Assembly: GCA_027576995.1 (NCBI GenBank)
Contig: JANBQC010000521.1
Location: forward strand, 1 to 20,485
Direction: 5' to 3'
DNA: 20,485 nt
DNA from: Dimargaris cristalligena
Taxonomy: Eukaryota; Kickxellomycota; Dimargaritomycetes; Dimargaritales; Dimargaritaceae
Shown: positions 1 through 9,665 of the stretch, piece after piece
How positions within the stretch are numbered: position 1 is the first letter of the stretch
Layout of the letters: every line of letters starts with the position of its first letter
The notes under the pieces: generated by a model
Database searches by the model: none
Told to the model about the DNA's origin: nothing
What the model saw: only the letters and a program-made list of their open reading frames with translations
Made by a program: the position numbers and the translations under genes

Positions 1-261
1 GGTGATGGAGAAGCTACACTACCTTCGCTTTGGTCCCTGTGTACAATACCCCATAATTTGCCCAGCTAGTATAGTTGGCTAGAATGGATAGACCACTCGT
101 TCACTCATCAAGTATACACTTAGGAAGGTACTTTCGTGTTCAAATTCTGACAGACAAGAGGGGATCGTCATTCAAATTTGGACTCCGAATGCTGCGTGTC
201 GATCATATTTAAGTTATTGGCAATTATTTGTTCATAAATCTGCACTGGGCTCATTGGAGGT

Positions 262-331
262 GTCTAGGATGTATCCCCTTTTAACAGGCAAGCGCCGTGA
301 AGGGTATATCGGTGACCCGGTATTCCTAGAC
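262..331. other. Compact foldable element (three-way-junction-like inverted repeats)
   Basis: Seen directly: a perfect 8-bp outer stem (262-269 with 324-331) encloses a stem of nine positions with one mismatch (272-280 with 300-308). That stem is capped by a small hairpin (285-289 with 294-299, one bulge, loop AAGC), and beside it lies a 3-bp hairpin (310-312 with 317-319). As RNA this would form a three-arm fold on either strand. It lacks a tRNA T-loop (TTCRA) and an A-box, and I recognise no known RNA family. Function is unknown and it may be chance. Confidence 0.3.
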
Positions 332-1079
332 TAGGGAGGCTTCGGAAGAACTACACCGACTCAATACCCAGCTGAAGGAAAATCCCAACCCTAGGCATCG
401 GTCTAATGTGAAACTGGGGCCCTTCTATAGCCTGCCACTGTCCGCTTTACAGTATCAGTTGCAGCAGCTAGATATACTTAATTGAGTATATGATTACATT
501 TAGGTCAGCCACTTTCAGAATGAAGAGCTATTTAAGACTTGTTCCCAGAGTTCGCACCAGTGGGCCTACGAAATACCCCAATATCAATAGCTGCCATTTG
601 GTATCCATAGAGAGATTCCGAGTCATGTACGACAAGCCCCAAGTGCATCACTCGGTAATATTGGATAATACTATCACTAGGAAACTTGCCTCCGGGATAC
701 AATAATCGACCGATTGATTAACTCGCCTTTCAATAACCCATTGTATTGGCCCCCCTCTTCCCTTCTCTCGTCCAATATTAATGTCTTTGTTTTGGAATGA
801 ATTGAGTACACTGCAACGAACTACAATCGAAGTATGGGAGTCTTAGATTATCCCCGGATTGAAGCAACAGTATTCCGCTTTACCCAAGTCTATGGTTTAG
901 CTCGTAAACAGGGGGGCAGAATTCTTTAGCAAAAACCCTCTTCACTGCTGTTCGGCACTCAAGTTGGAGAGCTCAGCAATATCCCGTCTGGCCTTCTCCT
1001 AAGATCGCCAGAAGCCTACAGAGAAAGCGCATCAACGAGATGGCTCTGTCGCTCAGCTAACGACCCTTTAGCCGGGATC

Positions 1080-1089
1080 TATATAAATA
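1080..1089 (+). promoter_or_regulatory. TATA box for the 1266 gene
   Basis: TATATAAATA lies 177 bases before the ATG at 1266. A start site about 30 bases downstream would give a leader of roughly 150 bases. That leader is pyrimidine-rich, as is common in fungal promoters, and it supports the small ORF at 1266 being transcribed. Confidence 0.45.
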
Positions 1090-1143
1090 CCGGCAACCGT
1101 GTTCTCTACTTCACTTAACAGTATCCATCATTTGTCTCCATTT

Positions 1144-1155
1144 ATGCGTCAGTAA
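1144..1155 (+). promoter_or_regulatory. Possible three-codon upstream ORF and leader hairpin
   Basis: ATGCGTCAGTAA in the presumed leader encodes Met-Arg-Gln-stop. It overlaps a 6-bp hairpin (GTCAGT at 1148-1153, ACTGAC at 1159-1164, five-base loop). It could damp translation of the main ORF at 1266. Alternatively the region could lie in a 5'-UTR intron, because a pyrimidine tract ending TTTCAG occurs at 1245-1250. Confidence 0.25.
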
Positions 1156-1265
1156 TTCACTGACATTTTCTAATCACCATTTGCTCCATATATTTTACCA
1201 TCGATATTTACCCACACTACCAGTTTCCACCACTTATTTATCCCTTTCAGCCATTCTGCACCAAC

Positions 1266-1568
1266 ATGTATCTAATCAAATCCTCCGCCGTCTTACTCGC
1301 CTCGGTCGTAATGGCCTGTACTTTAATGAGTGCTAAGGCTTCTTTGCCTCATGTACTAGACAATAGCCATCCCCAAACCCCCCACCTTTATCGTCGCATT
1401 CCATTCCCCCCGATCAGCACCATTACTAGCGCTCTTAAACCCAATACCATGAAACCCCCCCCTGTCAGACTTTCTACACGCATCCAACCCCCCTCCCTCC
1501 CTCTTGCTGGCGCCGGGCCAAAGTCCGCTATGACCAGTCTATTGATGGGAAAGTCAAGCAAGGCTTAG
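1266..1568 (+). CDS. Putative small secreted protein, unknown family
   Basis: This is a 100-residue ORF whose family I do not recognise. Residues 1-25 look like a classical signal peptide: a short start with Lys5, a hydrophobic core at about 6-22, and a small-residue cleavage site after Ala-Lys-Ala (25). The predicted mature part of about 75 residues has no cysteine. It is rich in proline and basic residues and has an Arg-Arg pair at 43-44 that could be a Kex2-type processing site. The start context AACATG is good, a TATA box lies upstream, and most codons end in C or T, as in a translated gene. No membrane segment follows the signal region. Being secreted is inference from the N-terminus; a role as effector, mating peptide or wall protein cannot be decided. 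A chance ORF remains possible. Confidence 0.5.
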   Translation: MYLIKSSAVLLASVVMACTLMSAKASLPHVLDNSHPQTPHLYRRIPFPPISTITSALKPNTMKPPPVRLSTRIQPPSLPLAGAGPKSAMTSLLMGKSSKA

Positions 1569-3293
1569 TCTCTCACTCAGAGCCCAGACTCCCAACGGAC
1601 CCTCCCTCTATTATATGGCTGACTACAGTGCTCAGAGACATGGGCGTGGGTGAGGTTTATATATTGAGTTTGACCAATGTCATACGATAAAACCAAATGG
1701 ACAATTCAAATGTTAGTAGTACTTTGTTTCACACGACAGGACGGGTGGGTGGTTGTTTAAATCATCAATGGTATATTCTAATGGCACAGGCGGACGGCCT
1801 GGTTGACTATCGTTTTAAGATTGCGGGTTGTCTAGGGATAAGTTAGCAGTTTCGGCGGACCTTTTCCCTCCTATCACTTGGCGTGAATACATGACCTCAT
1901 CATCCAGCCTAATTTACCTTTGGAGATGCATCAAGAAAAGGAAAACACCTTATTTAAATAATAAGGGTGAATTAGATAAATGAAGTGGAACTAAAGGACA
2001 GTACTGAAATATTACTAGGCTACGGGTTGTAATATTACTATACCCAGTCGGCACTTTCGTTATATAACATACGTGCACTATGTTGGAGCCCAGTAGTAGA
2101 GCCGTCGATGGATTTTGACCTTTTCTTTCCTATACACCCGCCGGGTTTATATATACAGATAAATAGTCATTTGCGGTCATTAAATATTGTTCATTATTTT
2201 TTCACAATGCAACCATGATATAGCCACGGTCTAAAGTAATATACAGAGAGTGGACTGATCTATCAGAATTGATGGCCATACGTTCTCTCGATGACACTAT
2301 TAAGAAGCCTTAAATAAATTGGGAATGAAAAGACCTGCGAAGAGAATGAGGGGGTCTACACAGTTTAGATTGTTAATGCTACCAACTAATCAGAACCCTG
2401 GGCCTAATGGTATTGCCAAAACAGGGCTAGGATAAAACAGCTTGAAGAAAATGCGCTCTAACGTTAAACCCGCCCGATCCAAAGCACGGTGTATAGCACC
2501 TTAAAGGCTCCTCTACAGCGATCTGCTTTGATAAAATTCTATTTCCAAACGATGTAAACGAGTGTAGATTTGTTGATGGCGCTTTATCTTTGGATATACA
2601 TTATTTTTTAGTGGCCCTCCCCCCCTCCGGACTCAGTGTCCGACCTGGCCTGGTCAATTAAACAGCAGTACATTTCATAACAAGTCAACAAATCTATCCG
2701 CCAAGTATCTTGCACTTTCTCTCCTAACTGAGAGCAGTACCTCAGGGGTAGTACTCCATGTGCTTGCTAGATCAGTGACCTCGGTGGATTCCAAAACAAC
2801 ATCTTAAACTACAACCCCGACAATAATAGCTAGAAACTGGTCTGCAAATGATCGAATCTTCCTCAGTATTAATTATAATATATTATTACGAAATATAAAA
2901 GCTGGTTCCTTTATCTATCTAGTAATGGTGCCTAGCTACCATATAATTGCTCACGCCAATGGCTAACTTTAACATCCTCAGATGCACTAGCCCCACTTCA
3001 ACAATATTAGCGATTAGCGAGTCTGTATACAACCTTGTAGCTGAACTAGAACTTGTCTAATTTGCATATAGCATTAATCATTAATCAGAGTCGTGTTTAG
3101 CCAATATATTGAAGAGGATCTGGTCCACTGTAGATACGGCCCGTTTACAATTATAGGGTCAACCACGTACAATTTATTAAAAATGCAAACTAGTAAAAAA
3201 TATATCTCCAGTAATAGATCGGGAAATACGGAATTAGGGCAGTCGAATAGTTTGCCAACAGGCCAGCGACCTCGGTCGGGAACCCACCCCTCC
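1569..3293. other. Gene-free AT-rich spacer between the secreted-protein gene and DBP10
   Basis: I see no supportable gene in about 1.7 kb. It contains short hairpins (for example CACCTTATT at 1946-1954 against AATAAGGGTG at 1960-1969), a direct repeat of AATATTACTA at 2008-2017 and 2031-2040, TATA-like runs near 2059-2155, and the DBP10 3' UTR with its poly(A) signal at the right end. Nothing resembles a transposase or a repeat family. Confidence 0.5.
3173..3178 (-). terminator. Poly(A) signal AATAAA for DBP10
   Basis: AATAAA on the minus strand lies about 116 bases past the DBP10 stop codon. This spacing suits a eukaryotic 3'-end signal. Confidence 0.5.
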
Positions 3294-6100
3294 TTACTTC
3301 CGCTTCTTGTTGTTTGGGCGTGCACTCCGCTCTCTCTTTTTGTTGGCAACGCGCCGCTCCTTGGCGATCTGCTCGGCGGACTTGAGCTCGCTCTGGTTGC
3401 GTCGGCCGGCCTGTTGACCCATCGACGACCGCGGACGGCCTCCGTCGGCGCCGCCTTCGGCATCGGCAGCGGGGGTACCACCCTGGTGCCGGAATTTCTT
3501 GGCGGGCATTTGGTGGCCGTTTAATTCGGACTCGCCGGTACGGGGTATAGACATACGGTGCTTGCTCTGCCATTCGGTATAGCTGCCGCTGGCGTATGAG
3601 GCCGGAATACGGGCCCCACTCTCGGTACGCAGCATCTTCTTGTTGTCCGATCCCAGACCGATACCCCGCACGAACTTCTTCTTCTTGGTGTCCCAGCGCA
3701 GCGCATTCTGCTTCTTGAGCATATCGGAATTGTCGTCCGCGTTGAGATCGAATACCGCCGATTGGGCCTGCTCCAGGAACGAAGCACCGTTCTTTTTGAC
3801 CGCATAGCCCTTTTCGGTATTGGCGTCCTTTTGGTAATGCGACATATAGTATTCCTCGTCCCGGAAGGACTTCTTGGTGGTGGTGGCGGCGGCGGCCGGC
3901 TGAAGGGCAGAAGAAGGGGCGAGCCCACTTTCATTCGCTTGTTCGCCGTCCGACTCCTCGCTGTCCGAGTCAAACACCGCGGCCCGCTTCTTTTCCTGGA
4001 AGCGGGACATCGCTTCGGTCTTCTTCTGCCGCACTTCGGTAATGACCTGGGTTAGCTGGGAGCGCCGCTTCCGCATGATTAGAGTAGCGGGTGACACATT
4101 TTTAGTGCCGCGCTGACCGACCTCGAACACGGTCTCCACGGGGCGGAAGTTAGTGATGGCACTCACCATTTCCAGCCGCTCCCGTTCCCCGCTGGGTAGA
4201 TAGGGGACCAGTAGAGGGTGGATCTCCTGCATCTCGGGGGATTGCAGAATCTCCTTGGTGCGCTTATGGGACTCGGGTGCAGCCGTCTGTTTCGTCTTCT
4301 TGAAGAGTTTGTACCCGTTGGCGGCCACCCGCTGCTGATCCACTAGGGTCGAGGTATCGGCGAGTTTTTTATTCACCCATTCGATATCGCTCTCCAGCAG
4401 TTCCAATGGGATCCGACCGACTACTACATCTTTGGTGTAATCCATGCTATCGGCGGGACCCGTCGGACCCACCACCAAAGGACGACCCAAAAAGAGCTGA
4501 AGGTCAATCACATACGGCAATTCGTCATTGGTCACGAACGAAAAGGCCCAGCCCCGTTGACCGGCACGGGCCACACGCCCCACTCGATGGATGAAGGTCT
4601 TGCTATTGTCCACGAAATCGAAATTGATCACGTTCTGGAGCACCGGGATATCGATACCACGAGCTGCGACATCCGTCACCACTAGAACAGCGGTTCGTCC
4701 GACACGGAAGTTGTTGATTTGGATTTTACGCGCGGTCTGGTCGAGGGCACCGTAAATGTAGGACACACGGAAACCAGCCTCGGTCAACAATTGGGCGGTG
4801 AATTCGACATGGTGCTTAGTGGCCACAAACACAATGGTTTGTTGGTTCTCGCCGACTTCACCGCGGCTGGCGGTGGGCAAAGACTCCAGATAACTGGCAT
4901 CTTCATCCCCCGAGTCGTTACGAACGTCGGCTTTACCTTCCGGAGCACCATCGGCGTTGTCGGTGCCATTCTTACGGCGCTTGGTGCGGCTACGTTTTCT
5001 AGCTTTCGCCATGGTTGCGGCGAACTCCCGGGCCTCTTGGGTGCGCTGGTCTTGGGTAACCATGGGTAGTTTGATGACCTCCCGGAGCAAATAGAGGAGG
5101 GCAGCGTCCTTCTCGTGACTCTTTAGGTGGAAGAAGGTCATTTCCAGGTCGGAACTGATTTTGGTATCCACATCCAGACGGATTAGCTCGGGGTCTTGTA
5201 GACCGGCCTTGGCGAATTCGACGAGGGACTGGGGCAGGGTGGCCGAAAACAGCAGAGTTTGGCGGGTCGAAGGAAGGCGGGTCAGGATTTCGTGAAGCTG
5301 TACGGAGAAACCCATTTCGAACAGACGATCAGCTTCGTCGAAAACGATGTATTCCACCATTTTCAAATCAAGTTTAGTTTCAACCATCAAATGGAGGAAA
5401 CGACCGGGGGTGGCAACGATGATGTCGGGATTGGCCGCCAACATATTGTACTGCTCGTTCATGCTGTCACCACCGACAATGGCGCAGTGGCGTAGATCGG
5501 TGTATTTGCACATGTCCTGAGTAAATTTCTGGGTTTGCAGGGCCAATTCACGACTGGGCGAGAGGATAATACCACGGATACCCACCTGGCCAAACGGAGA
5601 AATGTAAATAGGAAGGAGGAAATACAAGAAATAAACAAATCTAAGGTGTTAATAGGCAATACAGTGAGGTTCTTGGGGATATTAGCATCGATATGGATAC
5701 ATTATAATGCCAGTCGGATATCCTATTAATTTCCCGATTAGCGGAGATATAGGGGGTGCCAATAAACCTCCCCCCCCCAACACACCCGTCACCACTGGGC
5801 CCAAATGAGTTCCGTAAGAAAGTGTCTGGCAATATAACCTACCTTGGCCGAATGGCTACGTAGCCGATGGATAAGGGGAATCACGAAAGCGGCGGTTTTA
5901 CCGGAACCCGTACGGGCCATACCCACGAGGTCCTTGCCGTCCAAAATAGGCGGGATACATTTGCGCTGGATCGGAGTGGGCAATTTGTAGCCCTTTTTCA
6001 TAATGGCCTTGAATACCGCGGGGTTTAAGTCCATGCCCTGGAACCCACCGGACTTGGACTTTTTCCGGTTGTTTGACATTTCGAAGCTGGCGAAGTCCAT
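3294..6100 (-). CDS. DBP10: ATP-dependent RNA helicase Dbp10 (DDX54 family), two exons
   Basis: Exons 6100-5843 and 5585-3294 join in phase 0 to give 849 residues. All DEAD-box motifs are present: Q motif (about 37-45), motif I ARTGSGKT (62-69), Ia PSRELA (96-101), TPGR (145-148), DEAD (169-172), SAT (200-202), IV IVFV (337-340), [10 protein letters not shown] (390-398) and [10 protein letters not shown] (419-426). The C-terminal DBP10CT region starts near 660 ([12 protein letters not shown]), followed by the conserved RTESG-RIPASY stretch and a Lys/Arg-rich nucleolar-type tail. Dbp10 proteins are nucleolar helicases of 60S subunit assembly. An in-frame TAA lies 12 bases before the ATG, so the start is firm. 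Only about 20 residues precede the family-typical GGFQ segment, shorter than in yeast. A charged insert of about 70 residues (about 260-335) splits RecA domain 2. The gene is divergent from the synthetase gene. Confidence 0.95.
5586..5842 (-). other. DBP10: Intron of DBP10
   Basis: This is a 257-base intron. The donor is AAG|GTAGGT at 5843/5842 and the acceptor is GGCCAG|GTGGGT at 5586/5585. It lies between motif I and motif Ia. Splicing restores the family-typical run [19 protein letters not shown], while reading through meets a stop about 17 codons in. A TTAAC-type branch site about 60 bases before the acceptor and a pyrimidine-rich 3' end fit a spliceosomal intron. A run of nine C lies at 5770-5778 on the plus strand. 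Confidence 0.93.
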
Positions 6101-6355
6101 ATTGAATAGTTATATAATTATATAGCGAGAAACTAAGGGAATGTGAATAAGGCGGCTCAAATTAGGAGCAGCAGAGAAGAAGAGACTTCGGGCAAATACA
6201 AAGAACTGGGTTTCCCGGTGGATAGACCCAAACACGAAGAGGTAAAGCCAGCTGCCGGTCGGTCAAGGTAGCAGCGAATCCACAGATCCCTTAAAAAAAA
6301 TCCGCCGTGCAAATTACAAGGAATACCATATTTTCGCTATAGTTCTCGAGTTGCT

Positions 6356-6520
6356 ATGAAATTGAAAGCCATAGCTGATGCCCGTAAAAAGGCCCAGAAA
6401 AAAAGGAAAATGGCTAGACAAAAGGCCCCGCCAACACTAATCGAGAGAAATATAGTGAGCAGGAATGTACGAATGAGTCACGTGATATATTATCCAACCG
6501 TGGCAGTGATCATTGCATGA
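6356..6520 (+). CDS. Possible micro-ORF, lysine/arginine-rich, unknown
   Basis: A 54-codon ORF begins ATGAAATTG and ends at TGA 6518-6520. Residues 1-24 carry eleven Lys/Arg in an alanine- and glutamine-containing, probably helical stretch (including ARKKAQKKRKMARQKA). The remainder, from about Pro25, looks non-descript. The frame is open further upstream to a TAG at 6269-6271. It lies within the DBP10/synthetase promoter region and overlaps the E-box. I recognise no family. Its A-rich stretches could simply produce lysine codons by chance, so this is a candidate only. Confidence 0.2.
   Translation: MKLKAIADARKKAQKKRKMARQKAPPTLIERNIVSRNVRMSHVIYYPTVAVIIA
6478..6485. promoter_or_regulatory. 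E-box TCACGTGA in the DBP10/synthetase promoter
   Basis: This perfect 8-bp palindrome with core CACGTG lies 378 bases before the DBP10 ATG and 505 before the synthetase ATG. CACGTG is the site of bHLH factors such as Cbf1 and Pho4 in fungi. A role in co-regulating both genes is inference. The same 8-mer recurs upstream of RPB5. Confidence 0.4.
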
Positions 6521-6990
6521 TTTTATGGAGCAATAGTGAAATTAGTCTACACCATTAGTAGTAGATCTGGCCCTAATGGGACATAGCAATACTTATTGAA
6601 GTACTATAGAGATATGCTTAATCCACTTAGGGCTCAGGCCGGAGTTAAGTGAGCAGGATTGAAAGCACTTTCATATACATGGGCCATACTACCTAATAAG
6701 GATATGTATGGGCTAATCTGCCGCTTGCCTAAGAGCTATAGTTAGTCATAGGAAGGGGAAACTAAGTAGGACTTGCTTGGGTTATTCAAAAGAACACAGC
6801 CCCTCCCCGAAATAGCATATCTCCAGCCCCATTGTAAGGCCTCTGGCTGTGATGGTCACCCGCCCACCCACACTGTATGCACTCCGCTAATTTTAGATAT
6901 TTTTGGCCCTAGCGCCGTAGTATTTCCCACCTTTCGACTATTCCCTGGTGAGTTATATTTACTTATTCCTTTTTAAAACTACCGGTTTGC

Positions 6991-9665
6991 ATGTCCATGT
7001 CTTGGTTTCGGCCTCTGAACCAACGGTCTTTCTTACTCAAGCGTGCATTTCCCCCTCACCCCGTGAGCCGATCCCACCTACTCAGTCTAGCCAACCGCTC
7101 ATTCGAGCTCCCAGTATACCTTCACCACCGTACCGCATCTTTGCAGCAGCCCTCGTTCACTACAATGTCGACGAAAGCCTCCACCACCAGCTCTCGTCAG
7201 CAACCCGCCTGGCTGGCCCCTAAGCCCGATCCGACCCGGCAGGCCAGTCACCCCCTCAAGATGTATAATTCGCTCACCTGCTCCAAGGTCCCGTTCGTGC
7301 CCAGCAACGGCGAGCGGGTGACCTGGTATAACTGCGGCCCCACCGTCTACGATGCCTCTCACATGGGCCATGCCCGCGTCTACGTGACCGTCGATATTAT
7401 TCGTCGGATCATGCAGGACTATTTCAACTACGACGTGTCTCTGGTCATGAACATCACCGATATCGACGACAAGATTATCCTGCGCGCCCGCCAGAATCAT
7501 CTGTTTGAGCAATGGGTCAACCAGAACTCCTCGGCTACCCCTGCCCTACTGGCTGAGCTCCAGGAGGCGACAAACCTCTTCATTCAGAAGCAGTTTGGCG
7601 TGGCCGATCTAACGGTCCAGACCTGGGCCGCTCGCCGGGCGGCGCTGGTGGCCCAGGCCCCCGCCGATGATCCCAAATTCGCTCTCCATGTCAGTACCGT
7701 CGACAAGGCCGTGCAAGGAATTGCTCAGCTGGATCAGGCGCTCCAAGCCGGTGCTAAACTGGATGTCGCTGCCGTGAAGTCTATCGCCGAATTGGCTCGG
7801 GACCCCATCAGTGCCTGGTTGGACCAAAAGTATGGTGCCAGCGTGACTGACCCTAAGGTGTTCCGTCAGTTAGCCGCCCACTGGGAGTCCGAATACTTCA
7901 AGGACATGGACGCCCTTAATATCGAGTACCCCAATAAACTGACTCGAGTCAGCGAGTACGTACCGGAGATTGTCGATTACATTCAGCGTATCATCGACAA
8001 TGGGTTCGCGTACGAGGCCGACGGTTCGGTGTACTTTGATACCCAGGCCTTTGATAAACACCCGGACCACTCTTACGCCAAACTCGAACCCTGGTCCGCT
8101 GGCAACGCTAAACTGCTGGAGGAGGGTGAGGGTAGCCTAGGCAGCAAGCTGACCGGCAAAAAAGCCAGCTCTGACTTTGCCCTGTGGAAGCGGTCCAAGC
8201 CCGGTGAACCTACCTGGGACTCCCCCTGGAGCCCCGGTCGTCCCGGCTGGCACATTGAATGCTCGGTCATGGCCAGTGAAATTTTGGGTGCCAATATGGA
8301 TATCCACTCGGGTGGTATCGATCTGGCCTTCCCCCATCACGACAACGAGCTCGCCCAGTCCGAAGCTTACCATAACTGCTCGCAGTGGGTCAACTACTTC
8401 CTGCACCCGGGCCATCTCCATATCGAAGGGGCCAAAATGTCGAAATCCCTCAAGAATTTCATCACCATTCGGGAGGCCCTCGAGAAATACACGGCCCGCC
8501 AGATTCGATTCCTCTTTCTGCTACAGCAGTGGGATCGTCCCATGGACTTTAAGGACGATACCATGAAGGAGGCCATTGGTGTGGAAGAAACCTTTGACAA
8601 TTTCTTTATGCGCGCACGTACCATGGCCAGTAATTTCCGGGACCAGCGGGGGGAATCCACCGGACGCCACCAATTCCACGACGCCGAGCGGGCCTTGGAC
8701 AGCGACTTGGCTCACCAGCAGGACGCTGTGCGCGCTGCGCTCTGCGACTCGTTCAATACCCCACAGGCGCTCCAGGCCCTGATTGAGCTCGTCAAGAAGA
8801 CCAATGTCTACATTAACCGCCGTGGCCTACCGGCCAACGTACCCCTGGTGGAGGAAATCGCCCGGTACATCACCAAACTCTTCAAGGTCTTCGGGCTGGC
8901 CCAGCCCGGCTCGGTCATTGGGTTCGGTAATTCCGACAGTGGAACGGGAAGCGGTAGCACGGAAGATATTGTCCGTCCCTATGTCAAGGTGTTCTCGGAA
9001 TTCCGCGATGAAATTCGGCAGATCGCCCGCGCCAATAAGGACACTGAGTACCTTAAACTGTGCGACCAGCTGCGGGATGTCAAATTGGCCGACATTGGTG
9101 TCATTCTCGATGATAAGGACAGTGGTACCGCCGAGGTCAATTTTGGGGACCCTGCCCAGTTAGCCCGGGCTCGCGAATTGAAAAAGAAGGTAGGTGCTTT
9201 GTAATACCATGTCCCCTATTTGGGGTCGAGGGAACATATGGTTCCCATCCCAATCGATTTTCCTGACTTTCTAGGCTTATGTAGGCATAGCTAACGAGTC
9301 TATTTTCCCGGAATGCCCCATATTGTTACTCCGGTGCATCATGTTGGTCCCTTTGGCTTCTTATTTTGTTCATCGCCTCATTTTACTAGGAGGAGGAGGA
9401 AGTGCAGGCGAAGAAGGCCGCGGCCCGGGCCGCTCAGGAACAAAAGCGCCTCGAGAAACTGCTCAAGGGCAAGGTGTCCCCTCAGGAGATGTTTCAAGTC
9501 GGGGAGCACGCCGGTAAATTCAGTGACTTTGACAACGAAGGCCTACCGCGCAAGAACGACCAGGGCGAGGAGCTGTCGTCGTCCCAAATCAAAAAGCTCA
9601 AAAAACAGCATAAGGACCAGGCGAAATTACATGAGGCCTACCTGGCCTCGTTGGCCCAGTCTTAG
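6991..9665 (+). CDS. CRS1: Cysteinyl-tRNA synthetase, two exons, probable mitochondrial and cytosolic forms
   Basis: Exons 6991-9189 and 9390-9665 give 824 residues of a class I synthetase that charges tRNA-Cys. Visible features are the HIGH-type motif HMGH (124-127) and KMSKS (482-486). The zinc ligands are Cys115, Cys424, His449 and Glu453, with the same 25- and 4-residue spacings as in E. coli CysRS (Cys209, His234, Glu238). A eukaryote-type insert follows the first half of the catalytic domain. The eukaryotic C-terminal extension in exon 2 is basic and coiled-coil-like with the KGKVSP-EMF segment. Residues 1-58 are rich in Arg, Ser and Leu with almost no acidic residues, like a mitochondrial presequence, and a second ATG at 7165 (Met59) would give a cytosolic form. 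A TGA lies in frame at 6949-6951, so 6991 is the first possible ATG. Yeast uses one gene for both compartments. Confidence 0.95.
9190..9389 (+). other. CRS1: Intron of cysteinyl-tRNA synthetase gene
   Basis: This is a 200-base intron. The donor AAG|GTAGGT is the same hexamer as in DBP10, a CTAAC branch candidate sits at 9291-9295, and the acceptor is TTTTACTAG|GAG. It is phase 0 and joins ELKKK to EEEEVQAKK. Retention would stop after four extra codons and remove the last 91 residues. The acceptor is followed directly by GAG repeats, giving several in-frame AG choices. Confidence 0.92.

Larger units (their letters stand above)
1..1265. other. Intergenic region with promoter of the secreted-protein gene at its right end
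   Basis: No gene is supported here. A 71-codon open frame at 490-705 lacks recognisable protein features and is probably chance. The stretch is AT-rich with short GC-richer patches. It contains a nested inverted-repeat element at 262-331, a near-perfect 20-bp palindrome at 472-491 broken only by one T/G position on each side of the centre, and the TATA-type promoter and leader of the gene starting at 1266. Confidence 0.6.
6101..6990. other. Bidirectional promoter region between DBP10 and cysteinyl-tRNA synthetase
   Basis: This 890-base spacer separates two divergent genes. A 14-bp AT palindrome TATATAATTATATA lies just before the DBP10 ATG. A TCACGTGA E-box is at 6478-6485. GCTC and GAGC flank AAATTAG at about 6155-6169. 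A 54-codon lysine-rich ORF (6356-6520) is annotated separately with low confidence. Confidence 0.55.

Noticed and set aside
490..705. Plus-strand 71-codon ORF
   Set aside because: It has no coding-like codon bias, no domain and no TATA or start-context support.
848..870. TTCAATC on the minus strand as a tRNA T-loop
   Set aside because: The flanking bases do not pair into a T-stem and no A-box or acceptor stem is present.
2008..2040. TAATATTAC nonamer (2030-2038), identical to the ssDNA-virus replication-origin nonanucleotide, next to a direct repeat AATATTACTA
   Set aside because: The flanks offer only a 4-bp stem (GGGT/ACCC), no Rep-like ORF is nearby, and a 9-mer of this composition is likely by chance in an AT-rich spacer.
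3093..3524. Plus-strand 143-codon ORF
   Set aside because: It starts in the DBP10 3' UTR and runs antisense into its C-terminal exon; a shadow of the GC-rich coding strand.
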